A program made the position numbers and the translations under genes. From CAYJLC01 sp964370735 (lineage in GTDB: Bacteria > Bacillota > Clostridia > Oscillospirales > Butyricicoccaceae): DNA of 44,153 nt. The notes under the pieces are model-generated. The model did not search any database and was not told the origin of the DNA. It saw only the letters and a list, made by a program, of their open reading frames with translations. Shown in pieces: positions 24,788-32,096 of the stretch. The stretch lies in contig CAYJLC010000015.1 of the NCBI GenBank assembly GCA_964370735.1, positions 1 through 44,153 on the forward strand. Reading direction: 5' to 3'. Position 1 is the stretch's first letter. Each line of letters starts with the position of its first letter.

Positions 24788-24910
24788 GGGTTGTCGCAAT
24801 AAAGTAATATTACACAAAATATTTGTCAAAATCAAAAAGTGTGACGTAGTTACAAAACGTAGATTTTTATGCAATATGTCAAGAGGCTGTCGCAATTGCG
24901 ACAGCCTCTC
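24788..24910. repeat. Palindromic element, copy A (MITE-like, ends in a 14-bp perfect hairpin)
   Basis: At 24882-24909 there is a perfect 28-base palindrome, AGAGGCTGTCGCAA with its complement, immediately downstream of the flavodiiron gene. About 90 bases away, 24788-24800 (GGGTTGTCGCAAT) is an imperfect inverted copy of the right end. The same hairpin, with one base changed, recurs at 27731-27760. Ends of the GGCTGTCGCAA type resemble transposon termini as I remember them, but no transposase is present. The palindrome could also help terminate the flavodiiron transcript. Confidence 0.6.
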
Positions 24911-24916
24911 TTTAAA

Positions 24917-26761
24917 TTATAATTTGCTAAAAGCATCTGCACCATGTTTACAAAGTGGGCAAATGATATCGTGAGGCAGGTCGGAGCCTTCATAAACCCA
25001 ACCACATACATCACAAACATAGCCTTCTTCGCCTTCGCCTTTTGGTGCTGGCTGAGGTTTTACATTTGTTTGGTAGTATGAATATGTCACAGAAGGGGTG
25101 TCAGAGAAAGTCACAGCCTCGGTTAAATCAGCCATAAACATAGTATGTGTTCCAACGTCTTTTGTAAAGAAGACTTTTGCAGATAAAACGGCATTTACAT
25201 CATCTTTTACATACGTTATACCGTTTGAAGTGCGATTTATAGGGAAGTTTTCGAATTTATTAACATCTTTACCACTAGCAAATCCAAAATGCTTATACAC
25301 ACTGAAACTAGCATTTTCATCTAGCACTGAAACATTAAATTCACCTGTTTGAACAATCATATCATGAGTAAGCGACTCTTTATTTACAACGACAACAACA
25401 CGCTTTGGTGTGTCAGTTATTTGCATAACAGTGTTTATAATACTGCCATTATCTTTATCGCCCTCGCGCGCAGTTAAAACATAAAGCCCGTAAGGAAGTT
25501 TAAACATAGCCTGTGGATTTACAATTTCATCAGATGGAATTAATTTTTCTTCTTTAGTTTTAATTGCGGAATGTGCGATAGCCTCGGCAAGATTATCGAG
25601 TTCTTCAAGCTGATTTGCTTTGATTGATGAGTTAATTGTGATTTTATTTTCTAAAATCGTCATATTTTTCATCTCAGAAACAATTTTGCCCATAAGCTCA
25701 TTTGCAGTTGGTGCCCAGCTACCATTTTCAATTAATGCAACGGTACGATTTTGTAGATTATGTGCCTTTAAATCGTGTAAAAGAGTTTCCATATTACAGA
25801 AAATTCCTGCATTATAAGTCGTTGATGCTAAAATTAAATGGCTATATCTAAAAGCTTCTGCTAAAATATATGACGGATGAGTTGCAGATACATCGTATAA
25901 TTTTACGTTTTTAACGCCTTTTTCGTGCAATTTACTTGCAAGGATTTCAGCCACATTTTCAGTGTTGCCATATACCGATGCATAAGCCAAAACAACGCCG
26001 TCTTCCTCTGGTGTATAAGTTGCCCATTTTACATATTTATCGATGAACCAATTGGCATTTTTCCTCCAAATAGGCCCATGAAGTGGACAAATAGTTTTGA
26101 TTTCGATAGTCGATGCCTTTTTAAGAAGTGCCATAACTTGTGTGCCGTATTTACCAACGATATTTGTATAATATCGGCGAGCATCTTCAATCCACTCTGT
26201 GTCAAAATCAACTTCATCGGCAAAAAGAGAACCACCCAAAGCACCAAAAGTACCGAAAGCGTCGGCAGAAAATAATGTTTTAGTAGAAATCTCGTAAGTT
26301 ACCATAGCCTCTGGCCAGTGCACCATAGGTGCCATAACGAAAGTAAAGGTATATTTACCAGTGTTTAAAGTGTCGCCTTCTTTGATAATCACAAGGTTAT
26401 TCTCGACGTTAAATGTGAAAAACTGACCAATCATAACCGATGTTTTCTTATTACATACGATTTTAACATCTGGATATCTTAAAAAAAGCTCATTCATAGT
26501 GCCACAATGGTCTGGCTCCATGTGGTTTACTATTAGATAATCCAATTTTCTTCCATTTAGTGCGTGTTCTAGATTTTCAAAAAATCTCTCGCTAATAGAT
26601 TTATCAACAGTATCTAATAAAACAGTTTTTTCATCAGACACAAAATAGGCATTGTATGAAACTCCTCTCGGAATAGGGAACACATTTTCAAAAAGGGCAA
26701 GCCTTCTATCATTGCCACCAATCCAATATAAGTCTTCGTGTATTTTTCTAACGTCTTGCAT
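24917..26761 (-). CDS. Flavodiiron protein fused to flavin reductase and rubredoxin domains
   Basis: A 614-residue fusion. Residues 1 to about 250 are the diiron metallo-beta-lactamase-like domain with H80-x-E82-x-D84-H85 and later ligands in MVHWPE, SADAFG and CPLHGP. A flavodoxin domain follows (from about 255, ASVYGNTENVAE). About 420-560 matches the flavin-reductase/FMN-binding split-barrel family (LPYGLYVLTARE). The last 35 residues are a short rubredoxin with two CxxC pairs (CDVC, CPLC). Flavodiiron proteins reduce oxygen and/or NO in anaerobes; the extra domains could let one chain accept electrons from NAD(P)H or rubredoxin partners. The reading frame extends upstream, but the ATG at 26761 follows AAAGGAA and gives the family start. 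A single-gene unit. Confidence 0.93.
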   Translation of the reverse strand: MQDVRKIHEDLYWIGGNDRRLALFENVFPIPRGVSYNAYFVSDEKTVLLDTVDKSISERFFENLEHALNGRKLDYLIVNHMEPDHCGTMNELFLRYPDVKIVCNKKTSVMIGQFFTFNVENNLVIIKEGDTLNTGKYTFTFVMAPMVHWPEAMVTYEISTKTLFSADAFGTFGALGGSLFADEVDFDTEWIEDARRYYTNIVGKYGTQVMALLKKASTIEIKTICPLHGPIWRKNANWFIDKYVKWATYTPEEDGVVLAYASVYGNTENVAEILASKLHEKGVKNVKLYDVSATHPSYILAEAFRYSHLILASTTYNAGIFCNMETLLHDLKAHNLQNRTVALIENGSWAPTANELMGKIVSEMKNMTILENKITINSSIKANQLEELDNLAEAIAHSAIKTKEEKLIPSDEIVNPQAMFKLPYGLYVLTAREGDKDNGSIINTVMQITDTPKRVVVVVNKESLTHDMIVQTGEFNVSVLDENASFSVYKHFGFASGKDVNKFENFPINRTSNGITYVKDDVNAVLSAKVFFTKDVGTHTMFMADLTEAVTFSDTPSVTYSYYQTNVKPQPAPKGEGEEGYVCDVCGWVYEGSDLPHDIICPLCKHGADAFSKL

Positions 26762-26791
26762 AATAATAATTCCTTTCTTAACTTTGTGATA

Positions 26792-26820
26792 ATTATAACA
26801 TACTAAGCAAAATAAATCAA
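26792..26820 (-). promoter_or_regulatory. Promoter of the flavodiiron gene
   Basis: Minus strand TTGATT (26815-26820) and TATAAT (26792-26797), spacer 17 bp, about 30 bases ahead of the start. The rest of 26821-26988 is AT-rich with no gene seen. Confidence 0.85.
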
Positions 26821-26988
26821 GACAAATTTTCAATTAAGATAAAAAACTAATAGGGAATAATTCTTGTAAATTCGTCAATTTATTGTACTAACGCCTATAT
26901 TATAACATAAATTTCCTTTTTATTCCATAATTATTATTAAAGTATTAAAATTTTATTGAGAATTTATAAATTATTTTTTGATAAACTA

Positions 26989-27017
26989 TTGATTTAATTT
27001 GCGTTTTGATATATAAT
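26989..27017 (+). promoter_or_regulatory. Promoter of the pseudo-amidase gene
   Basis: TTGATT (26989-26994) and TATAAT (27012-27017), spacer 17 bp. It leaves a leader of roughly 100 bases before the start at 27123, in which I see no clear structure. Confidence 0.8.
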
Positions 27018-27122
27018 ATGAGTATAAGTAATAATTGGGAATTTTATGATAAAATGTTAAAAGAAATTCTTAAGTATTATTTTTTTAGTTTAAGCGTAAT
27101 TTTATGAAATGGAGGTATTAAA

Positions 27123-27716
27123 ATGTCAATCAGGAAGTATAGAGTAGCACTTGATATTGGAAACACATCTTTTTGTGTATCGACTGATATTAAAGAAAGT
27201 ATGAGAAGTATTGCCTTAGAAATGAAAAAAATTCTAGACATTATTCCTGAGGTTGAGTGTATGATTTTCGATTATCCGGAAATGAAAGACGGACTTACAG
27301 AGATTTATCGTGTAGTTTCAGAAGTTAATAAATCAAATTGCGATTTGCTGATTTCACTTCATGCAGATAGCTGTGAAGACCCTTCGGTTTGTGGATATCA
27401 AATCTATAATTTCAAACACAAAGGCGAAAGCAAACGCCTATCAGAATGCATTCATAAAGAAACTGTAACAAACATGGATGTAACAGATAGAGGCATAAAA
27501 GATGGTTCGAAATATGTCGAACTTCGTCAAACAACTATGCCTGCGGTTTTAATAAAACATGGCTTTAGCTCTAACCATAACGATATGCAAAGAATGCTCC
27601 ATGAGGCACATAATTTTGCAAAAGTAAATGTTTTAGGAATATTGTCTTATCTTGGATTTGACCATCTGCAAGATGTTTTTGAAACACCACATGGAAAACT
27701 ACTATTAAGTGTATAA
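27123..27716 (+). CDS. Amidase_3-fold protein lacking catalytic residues (probable pseudoenzyme)
   Basis: A 197-residue protein with the overall pattern of N-acetylmuramoyl-L-alanine amidases: a first strand ending LDIGN (residues 10-14), LLISLHADS (H80), and PAVLIKHGFSSN (139-150). In active family members the first motif is GHG, giving a zinc ligand, but here it is GN. The last motif normally has a catalytic glutamate, here K145. One of the zinc ligands and the catalytic acid are thus replaced, while H80 remains. There is no signal peptide, so the protein should stay in the cytosol. It has its own promoter and a GGAGGT site. A binding or regulatory role is a guess. Confidence 0.75.
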   Translation: MSIRKYRVALDIGNTSFCVSTDIKESMRSIALEMKKILDIIPEVECMIFDYPEMKDGLTEIYRVVSEVNKSNCDLLISLHADSCEDPSVCGYQIYNFKHKGESKRLSECIHKETVTNMDVTDRGIKDGSKYVELRQTTMPAVLIKHGFSSNHNDMQRMLHEAHNFAKVNVLGILSYLGFDHLQDVFETPHGKLLLSV

Positions 27717-27730
27717 TAATATGTATTAAT

Positions 27731-27896
27731 AAGAGGCTGTCGCAATTGCGATAGCCTCTTTATATATTGGACAAAATTTATCAAAAAAAGTGTTTCACAT
27801 TTGCGAATGCGACCAACCTACTCGTTTGGAGTGAGCAAGTTTTTGAAAAACTTGACAAACATTTTCTGCAATATCACTTTAGTCAGACAACCTCTT
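27731..27896. repeat. Palindromic element, copy B (MITE-like)
   Basis: 27731-27760 is a 15-bp hairpin (AAGAGGCTGTCGCAA with TTGCGATAGCCTCTT, one G-U) after the pseudo-amidase stop, nearly identical to 24881-24909. The 11 bases AAGAGGCTGTC at its left also pair with 27886-27896 (GACAACCTCTT, one mismatch), so the stretch has terminal inverted repeats about 166 bases apart. CCTCTTTATATATT occurs as a direct repeat at 27755-27768 and 27891-27904. A 9-bp palindrome lies inside (27836-27854). No coding capacity is seen; the first hairpin may act as a terminator for the pseudo-amidase. Confidence 0.6.
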
Positions 27897-27902
27897 TATA
27901 TA

Positions 27903-28253
27903 TTATTTTCTAAGGATTTTATCCAAAGATTTGCCTTTAGCAAGCTCGTCTACCATTTTATCAAGATAGCGTATTTCTTTCATAATGGGGTCGGTAATTT
28001 CTTCGATTTTAACACCACAAATCGACCCTTTAATTAATGTTCTGTTCGGATTTGGAAGTGGGGCATTTTCGAAAAAGTTTTGCATATCAGAAGAACTTTC
28101 TATTTTATCGAAAATTTCCTCTTTAGTATACCCAGTTTGCCAACAAATTATCTCCAAAACTTCATCGGCAGTTCTTCCCTTTCGTTCAGCTTTTCCTACA
28201 TAAAGGGGATAAGTTGTTCCAAAGTTAATTTTATAAGCTTTATTTTCAGCCAT
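27903..28253 (-). CDS. DUF2200 family protein
   Basis: A 116-residue cytosolic protein with the DUF2200 pattern: YPLYVGKAERKGRT near the N-terminus, EVLEIICWQTGY and PNRTLIKGSICGVKIE. The family is found in many Firmicutes and has no assigned function. It starts with ATG at 28253 after an AGAGGT site. It is downstream of rpsR on the same strand but separated from it by a strong terminator, so it likely depends on read-through or an unrecognised promoter. No terminator is seen after it. Confidence 0.85.
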   Translation of the reverse strand: MAENKAYKINFGTTYPLYVGKAERKGRTADEVLEIICWQTGYTKEEIFDKIESSSDMQNFFENAPLPNPNRTLIKGSICGVKIEEITDPIMKEIRYLDKMVDELAKGKSLDKILRK

Positions 28254-28297
28254 AAATCAATACCTCTGTTTATATTTTTAAAACAAGAAATAGTATG

Positions 28298-28325
28298 CAA
28301 AAAAGACTACCGAAAGGTAGTCTTA
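28298..28325 (-). terminator. Terminator of the rpsF-ssb-rpsR operon
   Basis: A 9-bp perfect stem (28303-28311 with 28316-28324), a four-base loop and six T on the minus strand, ten bases after the rpsR stop. Confidence 0.93.
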
Positions 28326-28332
28326 AAATTTA

Positions 28333-28584
28333 TTATTCAACAGTGTAAGATAATAAAGCGATGTGTCTAGCACGTTTGATCGATTGAGTAAGCGAACGTT
28401 GGTGCTTAGCACAAGTACCTGTCATACGACGAGGTAAGATTTTTCCACGCTCAGAAACATATCTTCTAAGTTTAGCAACATCTTTATAATCGATATCAGT
28501 AGCTTTTTCTACGCAAAAAGCACAAACTTTACGACGTTTACGATTGTTGAAACGTGGTCTTTCAGATCTTTCAGTTCTTTCCAT
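28333..28584 (-). CDS. rpsR: 30S ribosomal protein S18
   Basis: An 83-residue S18 with a basic N-terminal tail, CAFC near residues 21-24, and the conserved run DYKDVAKLRRYVSERGKI followed by TGTCAKHQRSLTQSIKRAR. It pairs with S6 on the small-subunit platform. The paired cysteines suggest a zinc-binding type of S18. Last gene of the rpsF-ssb-rpsR operon, with an AGGAGG site before the ATG. Confidence 0.98.
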   Translation of the reverse strand: MERTERSERPRFNNRKRRKVCAFCVEKATDIDYKDVAKLRRYVSERGKILPRRMTGTCAKHQRSLTQSIKRARHIALLSYTVE

Positions 28585-28611
28585 TAAGAATTCCTCCTAT
28601 TATTTATAGTT

Positions 28612-29043
28612 TTAGAAAGGTAGGTCGCCATCTTCATCTGAGATGTCAGAATAATCATCATCGTCAAAGTCAAAACTCGCAGGTTTTGGTGCTTTTTCGT
28701 TTGATTTATATTCATCGGCGCTACGTTTCGATTCTGCAAAATGTAGTTCTTCTGCATTGATTTCATAACTTATGCGTTTGTTTCCGTTTTTATCTTCCCA
28801 AGCTCTTGTTTCTAGTCTGCCAGTAACAGCTACTAGCTGACCTTTTGTGAAATATTTAGATGCAAATTCGCCTCTAGGTCCCCAAGCGACAATGTCGAAG
28901 AAGTCAGTTTGTGCCTGACCACCTTGTGGAACGAAATCACGATTGCAAGCGATTGAGAAAGAACAAACAGGTCTACCACTCGTAGTGTGTCTTAGTTCAG
29001 GATCTCTTGTAAGTCTTCCCATTAAAACGATTTTGTTTAACAT
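28612..29043 (-). CDS. ssb: Single-stranded DNA-binding protein
   Basis: A 143-residue SSB. The OB fold (about 1-108) starts MLNKIVLMGRLTRDPELR and includes the strand GQLVAVTGRLETRAWEDKNG. A flexible acidic linker leads to the C-terminal tip DGDLPF, which binds partner proteins in replication and repair. It lies between rpsF and rpsR, the common arrangement in Firmicutes, and has an AGGAGG site. Confidence 0.98.
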   Translation of the reverse strand: MLNKIVLMGRLTRDPELRHTTSGRPVCSFSIACNRDFVPQGGQAQTDFFDIVAWGPRGEFASKYFTKGQLVAVTGRLETRAWEDKNGNKRISYEINAEELHFAESKRSADEYKSNEKAPKPASFDFDDDDYSDISDEDGDLPF

Positions 29044-29065
29044 TTTGACCTCCTAAGTTTCTAAA

Positions 29066-29359
29066 CTAGTCTTTTGTGATGATGATAGAACGCATTAAGC
29101 CTTCAGTGATTTTGTAGATACGATCTAGTTCTGCTGGGAACTCAGTGTTAGAAGAGAATTCTACTAACGTGTAGTAACCGTCGTATAAATCGTTGATTGG
29201 GTATGCAAGTCTTTTCTTGCCCCACTCGTTTACAGTAACATCAGTTGCGTTTTGTTCGATTAAAGTTTTGAACTTCTCAACAGTAGCAGCAACTTCAGCT
29301 TCACCGATTGAAAGATCAACTATAAAAATAGTTTCGTATTTCCCGTTAATTTTAGCCAT
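29066..29359 (-). CDS. rpsF: 30S ribosomal protein S6
   Basis: A 97-residue S6: YETIFIVDLSIGEAEV at the N-terminus, then EWGKKRLAYPINDLYDGYYTLVEFSS. It binds S18 and the central domain of 16S rRNA. First gene of the operon, with an AAGGAGG site. The leader upstream may carry the S6:S18 autoregulatory site. Confidence 0.98.
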   Translation of the reverse strand: MAKINGKYETIFIVDLSIGEAEVAATVEKFKTLIEQNATDVTVNEWGKKRLAYPINDLYDGYYTLVEFSSNTEFPAELDRIYKITEGLMRSIIITKD

Positions 29360-29386
29360 GATTACACCTCCTTATGGTCTATTGGC

Positions 29387-29404
29387 CGAAAACTTCTGTT
29401 CTCG
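29387..29404 (-). promoter_or_regulatory. Hairpin in the rpsF leader, possible S6:S18 autoregulatory site
   Basis: On the minus strand, a 7-bp stem (CGAGAAC with GTTTTCG, one G-U) with an AGAA loop lies between the promoter and the rpsF ribosome site, and is followed by GGCC. Leaders of rpsF operons in many bacteria bind the S6:S18 complex through a hairpin with a CCG-containing bulge. I see a hairpin in the right place, but the exact motif was not confirmed. Confidence 0.4.
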
Positions 29405-29421
29405 ACAAGGATAACATTTAT

Positions 29422-29449
29422 ATTATACACTAATTAGAAAATTTGTCAA
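29422..29449 (-). promoter_or_regulatory. Promoter of rpsF-ssb-rpsR
   Basis: Minus strand TTGACA (29444-29449) and TATAAT (29422-29427), both consensus, spacer 16 bp. Confidence 0.9.
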
Positions 29450-29471
29450 GCATTATTTTAAATAAAATTAC

Positions 29472-29500
29472 TTGAAAAAATTGGGTTTATACATTATAAT
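29472..29500 (+). promoter_or_regulatory. Promoter of proC
   Basis: TTGAAA (29472-29477) and TATAAT (29495-29500), spacer 17 bp, diverging from the rpsF promoter 22 bases away. Confidence 0.85.
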
Positions 29501-29568
29501 ATTTGTAGGATAAAAAACAAATTGCAAAGTACATTAATTAGTAAATTAGGAAAAGGTGAGGGAATATT

Positions 29569-30360
29569 ATGAAATTAGGTTTTATTGGTTCGGGAAATAT
29601 GGCAAAAGCTATTATTTCGGGAGTTTTATCGTCAAGTTTAATCGAGAAAGACAGTATTTTTGTATCAGATATTAGCGATGATATTTTAGAAGATTTGAAG
29701 TCAACAAAAGGTGTAAACACATCAAAATCAAATATTAACGTGGCAAAAATGGCAGATATCATCATTTTAGCGATAAAACCTATATATTATAAAGCGATTA
29801 TCGAAGAAATTTCTTCTTTTGTAGATGGAAAAATCATCGTGACAATAGCTCCTGGATGGTCGCTTGCTAAAACATGCGATACATTTAAAAAAGAAATGAA
29901 AATCGTAAGAACTATGCCAAATACACCAGCCATGGTTTTGGAAGGAATGACTGCAATTTGTAAAAATGAGATGGTAACTGACGAAGAAATGGAAAAAATC
30001 ATCAAAATTTTCAACAGCTTTGGCAAATGTGAAATTGTTTCAGAGCATATTATGGAAGCAGTTATTTCGGTGTCTGGGTCATCGCCTGCCTATGTATATA
30101 TGTTTATAGAAGCGCTTGCAGACGGTGCAGTTTTAGAGGGAATGCCTCGTGATAAGGCATATAAATTTGCAGCGCAAACAGTGCTTGGTTCGGCGAAAAT
30201 GGTGCTTGAAAGTGGACTTCATCCAGCAGTTCTTAAAGATATGGTTTGTTCTCCTGGTGGAACGACGATTGAGGCAGTAAAATCGCTTGAAAAAAGCGGA
30301 TTTAGGGGTGCTGTTTTAGATGCGATGAGTGCTTGTGCAGAGAAGGCTAGAAAAATGTAA
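29569..30360 (+). CDS. proC: Pyrroline-5-carboxylate reductase
   Basis: A 263-residue enzyme that reduces pyrroline-5-carboxylate to proline with NAD(P)H. The nucleotide-binding start is KLGFIGSGNMAKAI, followed by VRTMPNTPAMV and the C-terminal family signature around VLKDMVCSPGGTTIEAV. Its ribosome site is a GGTGAGGG stretch before the ATG. It has its own promoter, and the his operon promoter starts 19 bases after its stop, so the two are separately initiated. No proA or proB is in the window. Confidence 0.96.
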   Translation: MKLGFIGSGNMAKAIISGVLSSSLIEKDSIFVSDISDDILEDLKSTKGVNTSKSNINVAKMADIIILAIKPIYYKAIIEEISSFVDGKIIVTIAPGWSLAKTCDTFKKEMKIVRTMPNTPAMVLEGMTAICKNEMVTDEEMEKIIKIFNSFGKCEIVSEHIMEAVISVSGSSPAYVYMFIEALADGAVLEGMPRDKAYKFAAQTVLGSAKMVLESGLHPAVLKDMVCSPGGTTIEAVKSLEKSGFRGAVLDAMSACAEKARKM

Positions 30361-30378
30361 CTCACTTTATTATTTTAC

Positions 30379-30407
30379 TTGACTAAATTAATGAAGTGTG
30401 ATAGAAT
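30379..30407 (+). promoter_or_regulatory. Promoter of the histidine operon
   Basis: TTGACT (30379-30384) and TAGAAT (30402-30407), spacer 17 bp. The leader to hisZ is only about 30 bases, too short for a T-box or a peptide attenuator, so no leader-RNA control is visible. Confidence 0.82.
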
Positions 30408-30444
30408 ATTTATACTTAGAAATTTTATTGAAACGGAGCATAAT

Positions 30445-31488
30445 ATGAAAATCGACTTTTTAGATAAAAAAGAGCAAATAGCGCTTTCCCTTGAAAATAT
30501 GTTTAATAAATTTGGATTTGCGAAATATAAAATGAATAAATTCGAAAAATATTCGTTTTATATGGAGAACGAAAAATTCTTAGATGACAGCAGAATTTTA
30601 ACTTTTTCAGGTCCAAATGGTAAACTTTTAGCACTAAAACCAGATATTACGATGAGTATTGTTAAATCTTGCTTAAAAGAAGCTGATAAAAATCACAAAA
30701 TCTATTATAACGAGAGTGTTTTCAGAATACCGAAAAACGACGATGAATTTAAAGAAATTCAACAAATCGGCGCTGAATATATTGGCACAATTGACACTTA
30801 TCAGACGATTGAAGTGCTGAATTTAGCGATAAGAAGTTTGGCTGAAATAAGCGATGATTTTATGTTTTGTATCTCTAATGTTGCATTAGTTTTAGCACTT
30901 TTTGACGACTTAAACTTAGAAATGTATCAAAGAAGTGAGATTATTGGTTTTATTCAACAAAAAAATCGACACGATTTGAAAAAATTCTTACAACAAGAAA
31001 ATATCGAATCAGGCATTTTCGATGATTTAATCACTTTGAGTGGAAATCCTAAAAAAGCCATGGACACGCTAAAAACATGGGAAAAATTTGAAAAATACGG
31101 TGAAACTTTAAGTGAAATGGAAAAAGTGCTAGATATTTTAACGAAAATATGCAGTGAAGATAAAATTTCTGTCGATTTCTCGAATATTTCAAACACCGAA
31201 TTTTACAACGATATAGTGTTTACAGGGTATATAAAAGGCATTGCCTTACCAGTTTTAACAGGTGGTAGATATGATAATTTAGTGCAAAAAATGGGTATAA
31301 ACGGCAAGTCGGCACTAGGTTTTGCAGTGGATTTATCTATATTTGATAAAATGACAGAAGCGAATAAAAGCGATGTTATTACAGTGAATTATGATGAAAA
31401 ATCAAATATTTTAGAACTTATTACTAAAGCAAACCGTATGCTTGATGAAGGCAAATCATTTTTAGTTAAAGGAGAAAAAACATGTTAG
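30445..31488 (+). CDS. hisZ: ATP phosphoribosyltransferase regulatory subunit HisZ
   Basis: A 347-residue HisRS-like protein without a role in tRNA charging. Class II synthetase-like motifs are reduced: ALKPDITMSIVKS stands in for motif 2 context, followed by YNESVFRIPK, QIGAEYIG and a late GGRYDNLVQKMG. It forms a complex with the short HisG and gives histidine feedback control. The frame is open from 30379, which lies in the promoter, so the ATG at 30445 with its CGGAG site is the start. First gene of the operon; it overlaps hisG by seven bases. Confidence 0.93.
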   Translation: MKIDFLDKKEQIALSLENMFNKFGFAKYKMNKFEKYSFYMENEKFLDDSRILTFSGPNGKLLALKPDITMSIVKSCLKEADKNHKIYYNESVFRIPKNDDEFKEIQQIGAEYIGTIDTYQTIEVLNLAIRSLAEISDDFMFCISNVALVLALFDDLNLEMYQRSEIIGFIQQKNRHDLKKFLQQENIESGIFDDLITLSGNPKKAMDTLKTWEKFEKYGETLSEMEKVLDILTKICSEDKISVDFSNISNTEFYNDIVFTGYIKGIALPVLTGGRYDNLVQKMGINGKSALGFAVDLSIFDKMTEANKSDVITVNYDEKSNILELITKANRMLDEGKSFLVKGEKTC

Positions 31489-32096
31489 ATATTGCTTTAC
31501 CAAAAGGTAGACTTGGGGACAAAGTATACAAAAAGTTTAAAGAAATGGGATACGAAGCCCCAGAAATCGAACAGGACACACGAAAATTAGTCTTTGAAAA
31601 CAAAGAAAAAGGCGTGCGTTTTTTCCTTATAAAACCATCTGATGTTGCAGTTTATGTAGAACGTGGCGTAGCCGACCTTGGAATTGTAGGAAAAGATACA
31701 CTTTTAGAGTCAGAAGCCGATGTTTACGAACTTTTAGACCTTGATACAGGCAAATGCAGAATGTGTGTTTGCTCGGAAAATGGATATGAAGACGACCATG
31801 CAAAAACGTTAGTTGTGGCTACAAAATACCCGAATATTGCGAAAAAATATTATGCAGAGCAAAATCGTGATATAGAAATAGTAAAACTTAACGGTTCTAT
31901 CGAGCTTGCGCCGATTTTAGGGCTTTCAAATGTAATTGTCGATATTGTTGAAACAGGAAGTACTTTACGCGAAAATAACTTGAAAGTTGACACTGAAATT
32001 CTTGATTTAAGTGCGAGAGTTATCGCGTCTAAGGCGAGATATAGTTTTAAAAGAGAGCTTATCGACGATATTATAATGAGGTTGAAAAATGATTAA
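31482..32096 (+). CDS. hisG: ATP phosphoribosyltransferase HisG, short form
   Basis: A 204-residue catalytic subunit that joins ATP and PRPP, the first step of histidine synthesis. It has the N-terminal LPKGRLGDKVYKKF, VERGVADLGIVGKDTL and the PRPP-loop stretch VIVDIVETGSTLREN. It ends without the C-terminal ACT-like regulatory domain of the long form, which is why HisZ is needed and is encoded directly upstream. It overlaps hisD by eight bases. Confidence 0.97.
   Translation: MLDIALPKGRLGDKVYKKFKEMGYEAPEIEQDTRKLVFENKEKGVRFFLIKPSDVAVYVERGVADLGIVGKDTLLESEADVYELLDLDTGKCRMCVCSENGYEDDHAKTLVVATKYPNIAKKYYAEQNRDIEIVKLNGSIELAPILGLSNVIVDIVETGSTLRENNLKVDTEILDLSARVIASKARYSFKRELIDDIIMRLKND

Noticed and set aside
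30361..30444. T-box or leader-peptide control of the his operon
   Set aside because: The leader after the promoter is only about 30 bases, with no specifier loop, no T-box sequence and no run of histidine codons.
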